From: Thermoplasmata archaeon
GTDB taxonomy: Archaea > Thermoplasmatota > Thermoplasmata > Lutacidiplasmatales > UBA184
DNA: 64,000 nt
Assembly (NCBI GenBank): GCA_022750115.1
Contig: JAKIWI010000001.1
Coordinates: 19,490 to 83,489, forward strand
Direction: 5' to 3'
Shown: piece by piece, positions 33,383 through 41,595 of the stretch
How positions within the stretch are numbered: the first letter of the stretch is position 1
Layout: each line of letters starts with the position of its first letter
Position numbers and translations under genes: made by a program
Notes under the pieces: generated by a model
What the model was told of the DNA's origin: nothing
The model's database searches: none
What the model saw: only the letters and a program-made list of their open reading frames with translations

Positions 33383-34030
33383 TCAGAAGTGGGGGGCCTT
33401 GGGGTCGATGCTCTGGATGGCGACCTGACCGGGGCCGGTGAGCTCGAGCACTTCGAGCGCCTCGAGCTTCCCGAGGAACCCGCCGCCGAACGGCAGGTTC
33501 GCCGTCTTCGCGGCCACGCCGGAGTCCTTCCAGAGCAGCCCGCCGAGGTCGATATGAATGACCTCGCGCGGGGCGAGGGTCATCGAGATGATGTTCCCGT
33601 AACCGTGGACGGCGATCTTGCCGGGACCGGTCAGCCGGTCGAGCCAGACCCCGACCATGCGACCGGGCCGATGGGTTCCCTTGACGTATTCCATCCCGTA
33701 CTGGATGTGGGCATCGGCGCAGACCAGCGACCCCTCCGCCACATCCACGGTCTGGTTCGCAGCGAGCTCGAGGATGCGGACCTCTCCGGTTCCGTCCCGC
33801 GAGAGGCCGACGTGGCCGGGGCCAGTGAACTCCGTGAGGTAGTACGGAATCCCCCCGACGGTCGTCCGCTCCAACGTCTGGAGAAGGCCCCCGCCCTGGA
33901 TCGTCTTGCGCGAAACGCCGACCGGCGGGTCCTTGAACAGCATGATCCCGTGCTCGCAGTAGATGGACTCCTGCGGGCCGAGAGTGGCGAGGACGGTGGG
34001 CACCAGGCCCGCGAGACACTCGAGTTCCAC
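33383..34030 (-). CDS. AIM24 family protein, paralogue C
   Basis: The third AIM24-family protein (215 residues from GTG 34030), with FTGPGHVGLSRD and LTGPGKIAVHGYGNII blocks. The start was placed at GTG 34030 because the N-terminus then matches both paralogues; GTG 34048 and GTG 34186 are in frame too, and the latter would add a 52-residue basic extension unlike the family. First gene of a five-gene unit reading away from the thermopsin gene. Confidence 0.82.
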   Translation of the reverse strand: MELECLAGLVPTVLATLGPQESIYCEHGIMLFKDPPVGVSRKTIQGGGLLQTLERTTVGGIPYYLTEFTGPGHVGLSRDGTGEVRILELAANQTVDVAEGSLVCADAHIQYGMEYVKGTHRPGRMVGVWLDRLTGPGKIAVHGYGNIISMTLAPREVIHIDLGGLLWKDSGVAAKTANLPFGGGFLGKLEALEVLELTGPGQVAIQSIDPKAPHF

Positions 34031-34223
34031 GGTCTTCGGCTCTCCCACGTCCGTCGTACTATCTGACCGTTTCTTCGGTTCGCGGCCGCAAAACGGCGGC
34101 ACGACCCGGTGGAGGGGCCCGGCGCCGAGTTCGCGACCCCGACCGCCGGTCTCGGCGGACCCGACCTCGACGGGAACTCCTCCCACTCTCTCGGGCGTGC
34201 GGCACTTGGGATTCCACGCGCTT

Positions 34224-34233
34224 CATTAATACG
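34224..34233. promoter_or_regulatory. Shared divergent TATA element, AIM24 cluster and thermopsin gene
   Basis: CATTAATACG contains the symmetric ATTAAT core and can be read on both strands. On the plus strand it is about 25 nt before the thermopsin GTG at 34253; on the minus strand it would start a transcript near 34200, upstream of the AIM24 unit. The rest of the 222-nt gap (34031-34252) shows no other gene. Confidence 0.5.
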
Positions 34234-34252
34234 GGGCCTCGCTCGGACCGCC

Positions 34253-36403
34253 GTGCGCCACCCCTCCTATCGGGCCGGCCCTCGCCGACCGTCGAACTCC
34301 CCACCGCTCATCGCCGCGGTCCTGGTCCTCCTGTTCGCAGGCGGCTTCGGATCGTTGGTCGTGGTCGGGGCGCCGGGCTTCCGTTCCTCGAGCCTCCCCG
34401 TCGGTCCGGCCGAGTCCCGAGTCGCGACGCCCGCCGCCTCCCTCGCCCCCATCGAACCCGTTCACGTCTCGAAGCACACCCCGACGACAGAACGAGCGTT
34501 CGCCGTCGACCCAAATGCGAGCTACTCGTCCGAGCCGGCGCCCATGGGGATCGCGGACTTCGGGGTGACTCCGGGAGGGAGCGGGTACGCCTACGCGTCG
34601 CCGCTCATCCAAGGGACCGTCACGATTCGCTCCTTGTATGTCTCCAGCACTGCGGCGGCCAACTCGCTCTCCTTCCAATTGAACGTCGAGGACATCGTGA
34701 CGTCCGGGAGCTCGACGTACATCTACTGGATCCAGGACGTCGCGTTCTTCGACACGAACCTCCACGGGATCTTTTGGGAGGACAACGTCTGGAACCTCAC
34801 CCAGGGCCTCGGCACCGGGCTGCCCGGGACCAGCCTCGCCGGGAACGGATCGACCTACAGCGGGACGTTCTACGCCGACGGCGCCTCGGGGTATCCCGGC
34901 TCCAACGTGAGCCTCTCGCAGCCAGCGACCTTCACGGCCCGGGTCGTGGCCTCGAACGCCTCCGGCATCCCTCACGTCGGGTTCGAGTACTCCGACGGCT
35001 ACGGCTGGGTGACGTACGACAACGTCACCTTCCCGTTCCTGACGAACGGAGTGAATCGCGGGTTCCTCGTCGACGGAACCCAATACCTCCCGGGCGGCCA
35101 GGGATTTTTCGATGCCGAGTGGGTCATGGGTGGACCCGGCGGCGGCTCCTCCCAGGCGACCGTGCGCGCCGACGTCAACATGAGCCTCGCCTACTGGAAC
35201 GGCCACAACCTCCAGCTCGTTCGCTCGGCCTGGAACCATGGGGCGAACACCGGCGAGACGATCTCGAACGTCCGCGAGGGGCTCGCCGCCAGCTCGGCCA
35301 GCGACTCGCTCGCGGCGCACATCGCGAACGGGAGCGGCGTGCTCGGCGTGATCTACGGCCCTACGAGTTCTTCGACGCTCCGGGTCGCGGTCCCGGCGCT
35401 TTCCATCGGCAACCTCACCGTCAACGGCGTCGCCGTTCCGTACCGTGGCGGCGTCGCGAACCTCACTCTCCCACCGGGCGCCTTCGAGGTCGAGCTCTGG
35501 CTCAACGGCTCGGTGCAGGCGTGGGCCAACGTCTCCTTGGTCGCAGGAGAGTTCCGTGCGATCCAGCTCAATCCGTTCGCCTACTTTCCCGTAACCTTCC
35601 GCTCGTCCAATTTGCCGAGCGGGATTCCGTGGTCCGTCTCTCTCGGTGGCCAGAACCTGACCGGCACGGGCGCGGTGCTCACGACGGCGGCGCGGAATGG
35701 CAGCTACACGTACTTGGTGGGCGGAGTTCCGGGCTACCAGCTCGCGAACTACTTCGGATCCGTGCAGGTCGCCGGGGGAGCTCTGGAGGTCGACCTCGTC
35801 TGGGTCCAGACGGTCTATCAAGTGACCTTCGTCGCCCAGAACTTCGTTGCCAACACGAGCTGGAACGTCACGGTCGATGGGCAACTGCTCTCGTCCACCT
35901 CGAGCTCGTTGCTCGTGACGCTCCCGAACGGCACGTTCGCGTTCGTGGTGGGGGTCTCCGCGGGTGTTTCGGTGACGCCGTCGGCCGACAATCTGACGGT
36001 CGCCGGCGCGAATACGGTCGCCTACGTCGCCTTCTCGCTCGCGTCGGCCGAGATTCGGGGAACGGTCACTCCGGGAACGGCGCGGATCCTCGTCGACGGG
36101 ATCGTCGCGACGGTCAGCTTCGGAGCGTTCGCGGTCACGGTGGGACCCGGTCCGTACTCCCTCGTCGCCTCGGCGAGCGGCTACACGACACGTACCTGGA
36201 ACGGGACGATCTCGGGCGGCGCGACGGTTACTCTGAGTCTGGCGCTCAACCAGTCGACGAGCGGCACCACACCAGGGGGGTCGGGGTCGTCCGGATTCTT
36301 CGGGCTCTCGGGATCGACCATCGCGCTGCTCGTGGTCGTCGCCGTCGCCGCCCTCCTCGTCGTGCTCGTGGTCGTCCTGCGACGCCCTCGTGCCCGCCGG
36401 TAG
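34253..36403 (+). CDS. Thermopsin-family (A5) secreted protease with repeat tail
   Basis: Thermopsins are secreted acid proteases of acidophilic archaea. This 716-residue protein has a signal or anchor helix (about 18-40), then the thermopsin domain (about 95-350): PAPMGIADFGV, SFQLNVEDIV, the hallmark YIYWIQDVAFFD and FWEDNVWNLT. Two to three beta repeats with FRSSNLPSG and FVAQNF openings follow, then a PEGA-like domain, a Gly/Ser linker and a C-terminal membrane helix, so it is probably tethered to the cell. The GTG start is chosen from the TATA box about 25 nt ahead and from the hydrophobic segment it places near the N-terminus. Confidence 0.9.
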   Translation: MRHPSYRAGPRRPSNSPPLIAAVLVLLFAGGFGSLVVVGAPGFRSSSLPVGPAESRVATPAASLAPIEPVHVSKHTPTTERAFAVDPNASYSSEPAPMGIADFGVTPGGSGYAYASPLIQGTVTIRSLYVSSTAAANSLSFQLNVEDIVTSGSSTYIYWIQDVAFFDTNLHGIFWEDNVWNLTQGLGTGLPGTSLAGNGSTYSGTFYADGASGYPGSNVSLSQPATFTARVVASNASGIPHVGFEYSDGYGWVTYDNVTFPFLTNGVNRGFLVDGTQYLPGGQGFFDAEWVMGGPGGGSSQATVRADVNMSLAYWNGHNLQLVRSAWNHGANTGETISNVREGLAASSASDSLAAHIANGSGVLGVIYGPTSSSTLRVAVPALSIGNLTVNGVAVPYRGGVANLTLPPGAFEVELWLNGSVQAWANVSLVAGEFRAIQLNPFAYFPVTFRSSNLPSGIPWSVSLGGQNLTGTGAVLTTAARNGSYTYLVGGVPGYQLANYFGSVQVAGGALEVDLVWVQTVYQVTFVAQNFVANTSWNVTVDGQLLSSTSSSLLVTLPNGTFAFVVGVSAGVSVTPSADNLTVAGANTVAYVAFSLASAEIRGTVTPGTARILVDGIVATVSFGAFAVTVGPGPYSLVASASGYTTRTWNGTISGGATVTLSLALNQSTSGTTPGGSGSSGFFGLSGSTIALLVVVAVAALLVVLVVVLRRPRARR

Positions 36404-36522
36404 CGATCCTCCAGCGACGCCGCCTCCTGTCCCCGTGGACAGCCTTGCGGAGCTGCGAGGCGTGCGGCGGAACCACCGTGGACGTCGTGCACCGGACGGC
36501 GGAACGAAACTCGGCCCGGTGA

Positions 36523-36533
36523 GGTATTAGAAA
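36523..36533 (+). promoter_or_regulatory. TATA-like element before the DUF429 gene
   Basis: GGTATTAGAAA in the gap after the thermopsin gene. It lies too close to a GTG at 36534 for that codon to be the start, and favours the GTG at 36579. Confidence 0.4.
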
Positions 36534-36578
36534 GTGGCAGGATACCGGGGCGGGTTGACCTTGCCGGGACGTCGAGGG

Positions 36579-37262
36579 GTGTTGGCCGGCGCAGACCGGA
36601 ACTCCGGGCCTTCTCGATCGGGGATCTCCGTCGGGCTGGACCTCGCTGGGAGCGAGAAACGTCGGACCGGCTTCTGCCGGCTCGACGAGCGCGGAAGAAC
36701 GGAGACGCGAGTGTTAGGGGGCGACGACGAGATCCTCGGGGCCGTTCGGGAGGCGGACCCGGCAGTAGTGAGCATCGACGCCCCGCTGTTCCTCCCGCTG
36801 GGCCGCCCGTCGATCGAGACCCGGGGACCACCGCACTTCCGAGCCTCCGACCGGATCCTGCGACACCTCGGCATTCGCTTCTTCCCGATCACCCTCGGGC
36901 CGATGCGTTCGTTGACGGCGCGAGGCATGCGGCTTCGGGAGCGACTGACCGCCCTGGGGTGGCATACGATCGAAGGCTACCCAGGGGCGAGCCAGGACCT
37001 GCTCAACATCCCTCGAAAGGGGGCGGGAGTGGCCGCCTTGCGCGCTGGGCTCGTCCGCTGCGGCCTATCGGGAGGGATCGAGAGCCTGTCGACGACTCAC
37101 GACGAACTGGACGCGGCCTCCGCCGCGTACCTCGGCAACCGATTCCTCGCGGGGGACTTCGTTGCGATCGGCGACCCCCGGGAAGGCTGGATGATCCTGG
37201 CCCCGAAGCAGGCCGTGTTGGACCGGTTGCGGGCTCGGTCACCGGTCGGGAGTCGGGCATGA
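36579..37262 (+). CDS. DUF429 family protein (RNase H-like fold)
   Basis: A 227-residue DUF429 protein; the family is predicted to have an RNase H-like fold with nuclease potential. Seen: GLDLAGSEKRRTGF (first acidic strand), SIDAPLFLPLG with a central Asp, the ITLGPMRSLTARG block, EGYPGASQD and a C-terminal DELDAASAAYLG helix. Start GTG 36579 is preferred; GTG 36534 is in frame but abuts the TATA-like element. The stop overlaps the methyltransferase start (ATGA). Confidence 0.82.
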   Translation: MLAGADRNSGPSRSGISVGLDLAGSEKRRTGFCRLDERGRTETRVLGGDDEILGAVREADPAVVSIDAPLFLPLGRPSIETRGPPHFRASDRILRHLGIRFFPITLGPMRSLTARGMRLRERLTALGWHTIEGYPGASQDLLNIPRKGAGVAALRAGLVRCGLSGGIESLSTTHDELDAASAAYLGNRFLAGDFVAIGDPREGWMILAPKQAVLDRLRARSPVGSRA

Positions 37263-37867
37263 TCCCGCGCCGAGATCCCACGATGAGCTTCGAGGAGACG
37301 TACCAAACTCGAACGCCGCCATGGGACATCGGCCGCCCGCAAGACGAGGTGGTTCGCCTGCTCGACGAGGGTTCGGTCGTGGCGCCCGTCCTCGACATCG
37401 GGTGCGGCACGGGAGAGCACGCCCTCGCCTGCGCCGCGCGGGGCCTCGAGGCCCTGGGGGTCGATGGCGCGCCGACCGCCATCGCCAAGGCCCGAGCGAA
37501 GGCCGCCGAACGCGGGCTCCGCGCCCAGTTCGAGGTCGGCGACGCGCTGGACCTCACCTCGCTCCGGAGAACGTTCCGGACGGTGCTCGATTCCGGGCTG
37601 TTCCACGTCTTCGACGACGAGGAGCGTCCCCGCTACGCGGCCAGCCTCCGGGCCGTCCTCACGCCCGGCGGAAGCGCGTTCCTCCTCTGCTTCAGCGACG
37701 CCGAGCCCAACTGGGGAGGGCCCCGCCGGGTGACCGCGGCCGAGATCCACGCGACCTTCGACGCTCTGTTCACCGTGCGAGAGATCGTTCGAGCCCGGTT
37801 CCTCACCACCGACCCGAACCAACGGGTCGAGGCGTGGCGAGTTCGGCTGGACCGTTCCGCGGCCTGA
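37259..37867 (+). CDS. Class I SAM-dependent methyltransferase
   Basis: A 202-residue methyltransferase. Seen: PWDIGRPQ near the N-terminus, as in thiopurine- and tellurite-type methyltransferases, LDIGCGTGEHAL (SAM-binding motif I), GVDGAPTAI with the acidic ribose-binding residue, and LDSGLFHVF, the post-motif strand. Small molecules are likelier substrates than nucleic acid. Coupled to DUF429 by ATGA; an ATG at 37283 is an alternative start. Convergent with the S9 peptidase, stops 3 nt apart. Confidence 0.87.
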   Translation: MIPRRDPTMSFEETYQTRTPPWDIGRPQDEVVRLLDEGSVVAPVLDIGCGTGEHALACAARGLEALGVDGAPTAIAKARAKAAERGLRAQFEVGDALDLTSLRRTFRTVLDSGLFHVFDDEERPRYAASLRAVLTPGGSAFLLCFSDAEPNWGGPRRVTAAEIHATFDALFTVREIVRARFLTTDPNQRVEAWRVRLDRSAA

Positions 37868-37870
37868 CGG

Positions 37871-39682
37871 TCAGGGGGGCGCGCTCGACGCCGCCCGACC
37901 GACATGCTGGGCCAGGAATGCGGCGACCGCCCCGTACGCCCGCTCGCGGTTCGTTCGGCCCACGATCCCGTGGCCCTCGTCGTCGAACATCAGGAGGTCC
38001 ACCGTGCGGCCGAGCGTACGGAGCGTCTCGACGATCTGCTCGGCCTCGTGGGCCGGCACGCGCGGGTCGTTGCGCCCGTGGATGACCAGCAGGGGGGCGG
38101 TGATCCGGTCCGCGTGCCCGAGCGGCGAGATCTCTTCGAGGAAGTCGCGGTCGTGGTCGAGGGTTCCATACTCGGCCTCCCGGACGGCCCGGCGCCAAGG
38201 ACCGGTCTTCTCGAGGAACGTCACGAAGTTCGCGATCCCGACGATATCTACGCCAGCCGAGAACAGGTCCGGATACGTCGAGAGCGCCGACAGCACCATG
38301 AACCCGCCGTAGCTGCCGCCGAGGATCCCGATCGGACCGACGCTGGCCCCGTCGCGCTTCCGGACGTGGGCGACGAGGTCGCGGAGGTCGCGGACGCTGT
38401 CCATCCGCTTTCGGACGTCGTCGAGGTGGACGAAGGTGCGTCCATACCCCGTCGACCCGCGGACGTTCGGCAGGACGACCCGCCAGCCCTCCGCGACGAG
38501 GAACTGGCGGAATCGGTTGAGTCCCGGGCGCGCCTGCGACTCCGGCCCGCCGTGAACCTCGATGAGGGTCCCGACGGCCGCGCCCGCCGGCTCGTACTGC
38601 CAGTAGGGAAGCACCACACGGTCGACCGCGACGGCCCGCTCGAGCTTTGGGTCCCTCACGTGGACCGGGACCGGTCGGGGCGAATTCGTCAACCGGCGTG
38701 GTTTCCCGCTTTCGACGAAGCGGCGGTACACCTCCACCCCCTCCACCGAGGAGAGGTCGTGGACGATCGCGCTTCCGTCGGGCGTCCAACGGGCCTTGGC
38801 GACGACGCCCTTGGGCGAGGTCGGGAGCGGCCGGTCCTCGCCGGTCGCCGGGGAGAATAGGTGGAGCTCCGACCAGCCGTCCCGGTTCACCCCCACGAGC
38901 AGCTGGCGTCCGTCCGGGCTCGCCTCGACGAGCTCGACGTCTCCCAGGTACTCCCGGAGGAACTCGTGACCGGGCCGCCCGGGTCGGTAGCGGACGAGCG
39001 CGGCGAACTCTCGACCCGGGTTGGCCCCGGCGTAGACGGCCTCCGAGGTCACTGTCGCGGCGCGGACAGTCTCTTCGCCCTCGTGGGGATTCAGCGTCAG
39101 GGTCCGCTCGCCCTGGCGGAGGATCAGGTCCACGTCGAGGTTCGTGCGGGCGTGGGCGATGAGGAGCTGTCCGGCGCGCGCGTCGACGACGTCGTGGAGA
39201 CCGTCCGCCGTGAGCACGGGGACCGGGGTGGCACCCTCCCGGCCGACTTCGAGTTCGTAGACATCGAAGAACCGCCGGTCCCGGGCGTTTGAGCTGAAGG
39301 CGTAGCGCTTCCCATCCTCGCGCCACCGACCGGGGGAGTGGATTACATCGGGGTCGTTCGTGAGCGACCGGATCGTGGGACGGCCCTGGCTCATGTCCGA
39401 GAGGAGGGCGAGCTGCCAGTGCTCGTTCCCGCCGGAGTCGAGGGCGACGACGGCGCTCCCATCCGTCGGCGAGGGGTGGATCGCTCCGATGCGCTGCCCG
39501 TCGGGGGTCAGGGGAATGGACCGCCCCCCGTCGATCGGGACCCGGAACGCCTGCGGACGTTCCCCCGGGTCGGAGAGGTACGCGACCGAGGTCCCGTCGT
39601 GCGTCGGTTCCGGCGAGTACGACGTTGCCACGTCGAACCACGAGCGAAGCCGCGCGGTGCGCGCGGCGTCCTCCGGCGTCAT
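37871..39682 (-). CDS. S9-family serine peptidase (acylaminoacyl-peptidase/prolyl oligopeptidase type)
   Basis: A 603-residue cytosolic oligopeptidase: an N-terminal seven-bladed beta-propeller (about 15-340) made of WD-like strands, then an alpha/beta-hydrolase domain. Seen: HGGPESQ (oxyanion region), RGSTGYGR, GGSYGGF with the nucleophile S457, the acid in HGRNDPRVP and the His in DDEGHGI. It has no signal peptide, consistent with peptide turnover inside the cell. ATG 39682 lies about 28 nt after a TATA box, so the transcript is probably leaderless; long upstream extensions of the frame are not coding. Confidence 0.93.
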   Translation of the reverse strand: MTPEDAARTARLRSWFDVATSYSPEPTHDGTSVAYLSDPGERPQAFRVPIDGGRSIPLTPDGQRIGAIHPSPTDGSAVVALDSGGNEHWQLALLSDMSQGRPTIRSLTNDPDVIHSPGRWREDGKRYAFSSNARDRRFFDVYELEVGREGATPVPVLTADGLHDVVDARAGQLLIAHARTNLDVDLILRQGERTLTLNPHEGEETVRAATVTSEAVYAGANPGREFAALVRYRPGRPGHEFLREYLGDVELVEASPDGRQLLVGVNRDGWSELHLFSPATGEDRPLPTSPKGVVAKARWTPDGSAIVHDLSSVEGVEVYRRFVESGKPRRLTNSPRPVPVHVRDPKLERAVAVDRVVLPYWQYEPAGAAVGTLIEVHGGPESQARPGLNRFRQFLVAEGWRVVLPNVRGSTGYGRTFVHLDDVRKRMDSVRDLRDLVAHVRKRDGASVGPIGILGGSYGGFMVLSALSTYPDLFSAGVDIVGIANFVTFLEKTGPWRRAVREAEYGTLDHDRDFLEEISPLGHADRITAPLLVIHGRNDPRVPAHEAEQIVETLRTLGRTVDLLMFDDEGHGIVGRTNRERAYGAVAAFLAQHVGRAASSAPP

Positions 39683-39706
39683 TGCGCGTCGGCGAAGCGG
39701 GGCGGC

Positions 39707-39714
39707 GGATAAGT
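39707..39714 (-). promoter_or_regulatory. TATA box of the S9 peptidase gene
   Basis: ACTTATCC on the minus strand, centred 28 nt before the ATG at 39682. Confidence 0.55.
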
Positions 39715-39742
39715 CGCGCTCCGGAGCGGCGCCGCGCCACGG

Positions 39743-39750
39743 CCTTAAGA
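39743..39750 (+). promoter_or_regulatory. TATA-like element of the methyltransferase gene
   Basis: CCTTAAGA, centred about 26 nt before the ATG at 39773, in the 90-nt divergent gap shared with the S9 peptidase promoter. Confidence 0.45.
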
Positions 39751-39772
39751 CCGCACGCGGCTCGGCGCGCCG

Positions 39773-40465
39773 ATGGCCCGCGAAGCCCGAGTGGCGCGAC
39801 CGGAGGCGGAGTTCGACCGCGAGGCGGCCGGATACGACCGAACGGCCGTCGACACGATGCCCGGGTACGACGAGCTGCACCAGACCCTTCTGTGGGGGAT
39901 CCCGTTCGCCCCGACCCGGCGATTCCGCGTTCTCGAGCTCGGCGTCGGCACGGGTACCCTCACCGCGCGGCTGTTGTCGCGCTACCCCCACGCCGAGCTC
40001 GTCGGGCTCGACCTCTCTCGGCGCATGATCGCCCTCGGCCGCGCCAAGGTGCGGCGCTACAAGGACCGGGCGACGCTCCTCCTCGGCGACCTCTCGGACT
40101 TCCCCACGGACGCGCCCTACGATGCCGTCGTCTCCTCGCTCGCGATCCACCACCTCGACGACCGCGCGAAGTGGGAGCTGTTCCGGAAGGTCCGACGCGC
40201 GCTCGCCCCCGGGGGATACTTCGGGGACGCCGACGACCACCTCCCGGAAGACCCCGTCTTCGACTCCCGGTTCGCCCAGGTCGCCCAGGAGCTCGTCGGA
40301 TCGGCGAAGGCGGTCGCGCTCCAGAGGGTCTGGCACGAGCACGAGCAGTTCGACCACCCGTGCGCCCTCTCCGAGGAGCTCGCCCACCTCGTCTCCGCGG
40401 GGTTCTCGCACGTCGACGTCCCGTGGCGGTTCTTTGGCCAGGCCGTCGTCTGGGCGTACCGGTAG
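39773..40465 (+). CDS. Class I SAM-dependent methyltransferase
   Basis: A 230-residue methyltransferase with VLELGVGTGTLTARL (motif I), VGLDLSRRMI (acidic ribose ligand), the post-motif AVVSSLAIHHL, and LAPGGYFGDAD. It resembles UbiE/MenG-like and small-molecule methyltransferases; the substrate is not identifiable. It has its own promoter and is followed after 57 nt by the tRNA-His gene. Confidence 0.87.
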   Translation: MAREARVARPEAEFDREAAGYDRTAVDTMPGYDELHQTLLWGIPFAPTRRFRVLELGVGTGTLTARLLSRYPHAELVGLDLSRRMIALGRAKVRRYKDRATLLLGDLSDFPTDAPYDAVVSSLAIHHLDDRAKWELFRKVRRALAPGGYFGDADDHLPEDPVFDSRFAQVAQELVGSAKAVALQRVWHEHEQFDHPCALSEELAHLVSAGFSHVDVPWRFFGQAVVWAYR

Positions 40466-40490
40466 GGTTCTCGTCGGCAACGACGCAACG

Positions 40491-40498
40491 CTTTTCAT
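40491..40498 (+). promoter_or_regulatory. TATA-like element of the tRNA-His gene
   Basis: CTTTTCAT, about 29 nt before position 40523, the expected 5' end of the tRNA transcript including G-1. Confidence 0.4.
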
Positions 40499-40523
40499 CT
40501 GGGCCCCGTCTCGTTTCGCTGCG

Positions 40524-40630
40524 GCCGGGATGGGGTAGTTTGGCCTATCCTGGGGGACTGTGGATCCCTCGACCCGGGTTCAAACGGACGCGGGGCCAAC
40601 CCCCGCGCTCGGAGACTCTCGGTCCCGGCC
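40524..40630 (+). tRNA. trnH: tRNA-His (anticodon GTG) with a predicted intron in the T-loop
   Basis: Exon 1 folds as a normal tRNA: acceptor strand GCCGGGA (40524-40530), T8, G9, D-loop with A14, G18G19 and A21, anticodon stem GGGGA/TCCCT enclosing CTGTGGA (anticodon GTG), variable loop CGAC, and T-stem CCGGG (40574-40578) with TTCAAA. The 3' strands CTCGG (40618-40622) and TCCCGGC (40623-40629) complete the T-stem and a perfect 7-bp acceptor only about 32 nt later. Between them, about 40585-40616, lies a segment with a 7-bp hairpin, read as an intron near position 59/60. The encoded G at 40523 (G-1) and C73 at 40630 are histidine identity elements. CCA is not encoded. Confidence 0.85.
40585..40616 (+). 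other. Predicted tRNA intron in the T-loop
   Basis: About 32 nt with an internal hairpin, CGCGGGG pairing with CCCCGCG around a CCAAC loop. Removing it yields the loop TTCAAAT and a closed CCGGG/CTCGG T-stem. The exact splice sites could not be fixed, because a clear bulge-helix-bulge was not resolved by eye. Confidence 0.6.
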
Positions 40631-41500
40631 CTACCGGGCCTTCCTCGGCCCGGTCCGTCCTTTCGCCCCGCCGACGGGCTTGGGCCGGGCGACGAGCTTC
40701 GCCAACGCTTCGGGAAGCGCCGAGAGCGAGTAGTCCGCCCACACCGCACCCCACCGGCGTAGGTCGTCCGGGCTCAACGTCCAGCCCGGCATCTCGGTCG
40801 CTCGCGCGACCGGAATGACCCCCTCGACCGATTGAGCCGCCTCGAGGTCGAAGCGCGAGTCCCCGACGAGGACGACCGGCACGCCGGGGTAGCGCCGACG
40901 GTACTCGGCGAGGTGCTCGCGCTTGGTCCCTTGGCCGGACCCCAGGACGTCGTCGAACCAGTACCGGATCCCCTCGCGCTCGAGGACGAGGTCCGCCATC
41001 TCGCGCTCCGCTCCCGTGGAGACCGAGAGCGTCCAGCCGTCGGCCGCGAGCCGCTTCAGGAGCTTCGGAACCTCGGGGAACGGGTGGGCGTTGGCGTACG
41101 CCTCGACGACCTTCCGCATGTGAAACGTGCGAGCGACGGAGGCGCGCTCGTGGGCGGGTGCCCAATCGTACAGCTGGGCGAGCTGTGCCTCGAACGGCAT
41201 CCCCGTCGTAGCGAGGTAGTGGAGCCGTCCTTCGGCCTCGGGCGTGCCGAACGTCTCGGCGAGGACGCGACCGGCGAGCGCGCTGATCGACCCCATGTCG
41301 TCGAGCAACGTTCCATCGACATCGAAGATCACGGCCCCGCGCTCCAACTTGCGCGGAGCGACGGTCGGTTGGTCTCGGATCACCGGGCGGGACATCTCGG
41401 CGAACTGCGAGGTCGCCCCGCCGAGCATCGGCATCGGAGCGTCCTCCGCGGGCGGCTCGGGGGCCGAGCCGCTCTCCTTCGGGGCGGACTCGCGCGGCAC
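40631..41500 (-). CDS. HAD-superfamily phosphatase
   Basis: A 289-residue HAD hydrolase. After a 50-residue low-complexity leader it shows FDVDGTLLDD (motif I, nucleophile Asp and general acid), a helical cap of the phosphoglycolate phosphatase type, VSTGAE (motif II Thr), a Lys in GTKREHL (motif III) and VGDSRFDLEAA (motif IV). Phosphoglycolate or another small phosphate ester is likely. ATG 41500 lies about 27 nt from a TATA-like element. The stop codon directly abuts the last base of the convergent tRNA-His gene. Confidence 0.87.
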   Translation of the reverse strand: MPRESAPKESGSAPEPPAEDAPMPMLGGATSQFAEMSRPVIRDQPTVAPRKLERGAVIFDVDGTLLDDMGSISALAGRVLAETFGTPEAEGRLHYLATTGMPFEAQLAQLYDWAPAHERASVARTFHMRKVVEAYANAHPFPEVPKLLKRLAADGWTLSVSTGAEREMADLVLEREGIRYWFDDVLGSGQGTKREHLAEYRRRYPGVPVVLVGDSRFDLEAAQSVEGVIPVARATEMPGWTLSPDDLRRWGAVWADYSLSALPEALAKLVARPKPVGGAKGRTGPRKAR

Positions 41501-41523
41501 TGGCGGCGTCGAGGCCGCTCGGC

Positions 41524-41530
41524 GGATAAC
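41524..41530 (-). promoter_or_regulatory. TATA-like element of the HAD phosphatase gene
   Basis: GTTATCC on the minus strand, about 27 nt before the ATG at 41500. Confidence 0.45.
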
Positions 41531-41572
41531 GGGTGGGGAGACGCGGGGAGCCGTCCTTTTGCGCGGAGACGG

Positions 41573-41588
41573 CTCCCCCCGGAGGGAG
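41573..41588 (+). promoter_or_regulatory. C/G hairpin sequestering the coaBC ribosome-binding site
   Basis: CTCCCCCC followed by GGAGGGAG: a CTCCC/GGGAG stem holds the Shine-Dalgarno sequence. It ends 7 nt before the ATG, exactly as in the element at 22855-22871. Confidence 0.4.
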
Positions 41589-41595
41589 ACGCACC

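Noticed and set aside
36404..36522. A short frame with a CEACG motif after the thermopsin gene, and a small TGTCC/GGACA hairpin at 36428-36441.
   Set aside because: Only one CxxC pair, no ribosome-binding site or promoter, and the hairpin stem is only 5 bp; both are likely chance.
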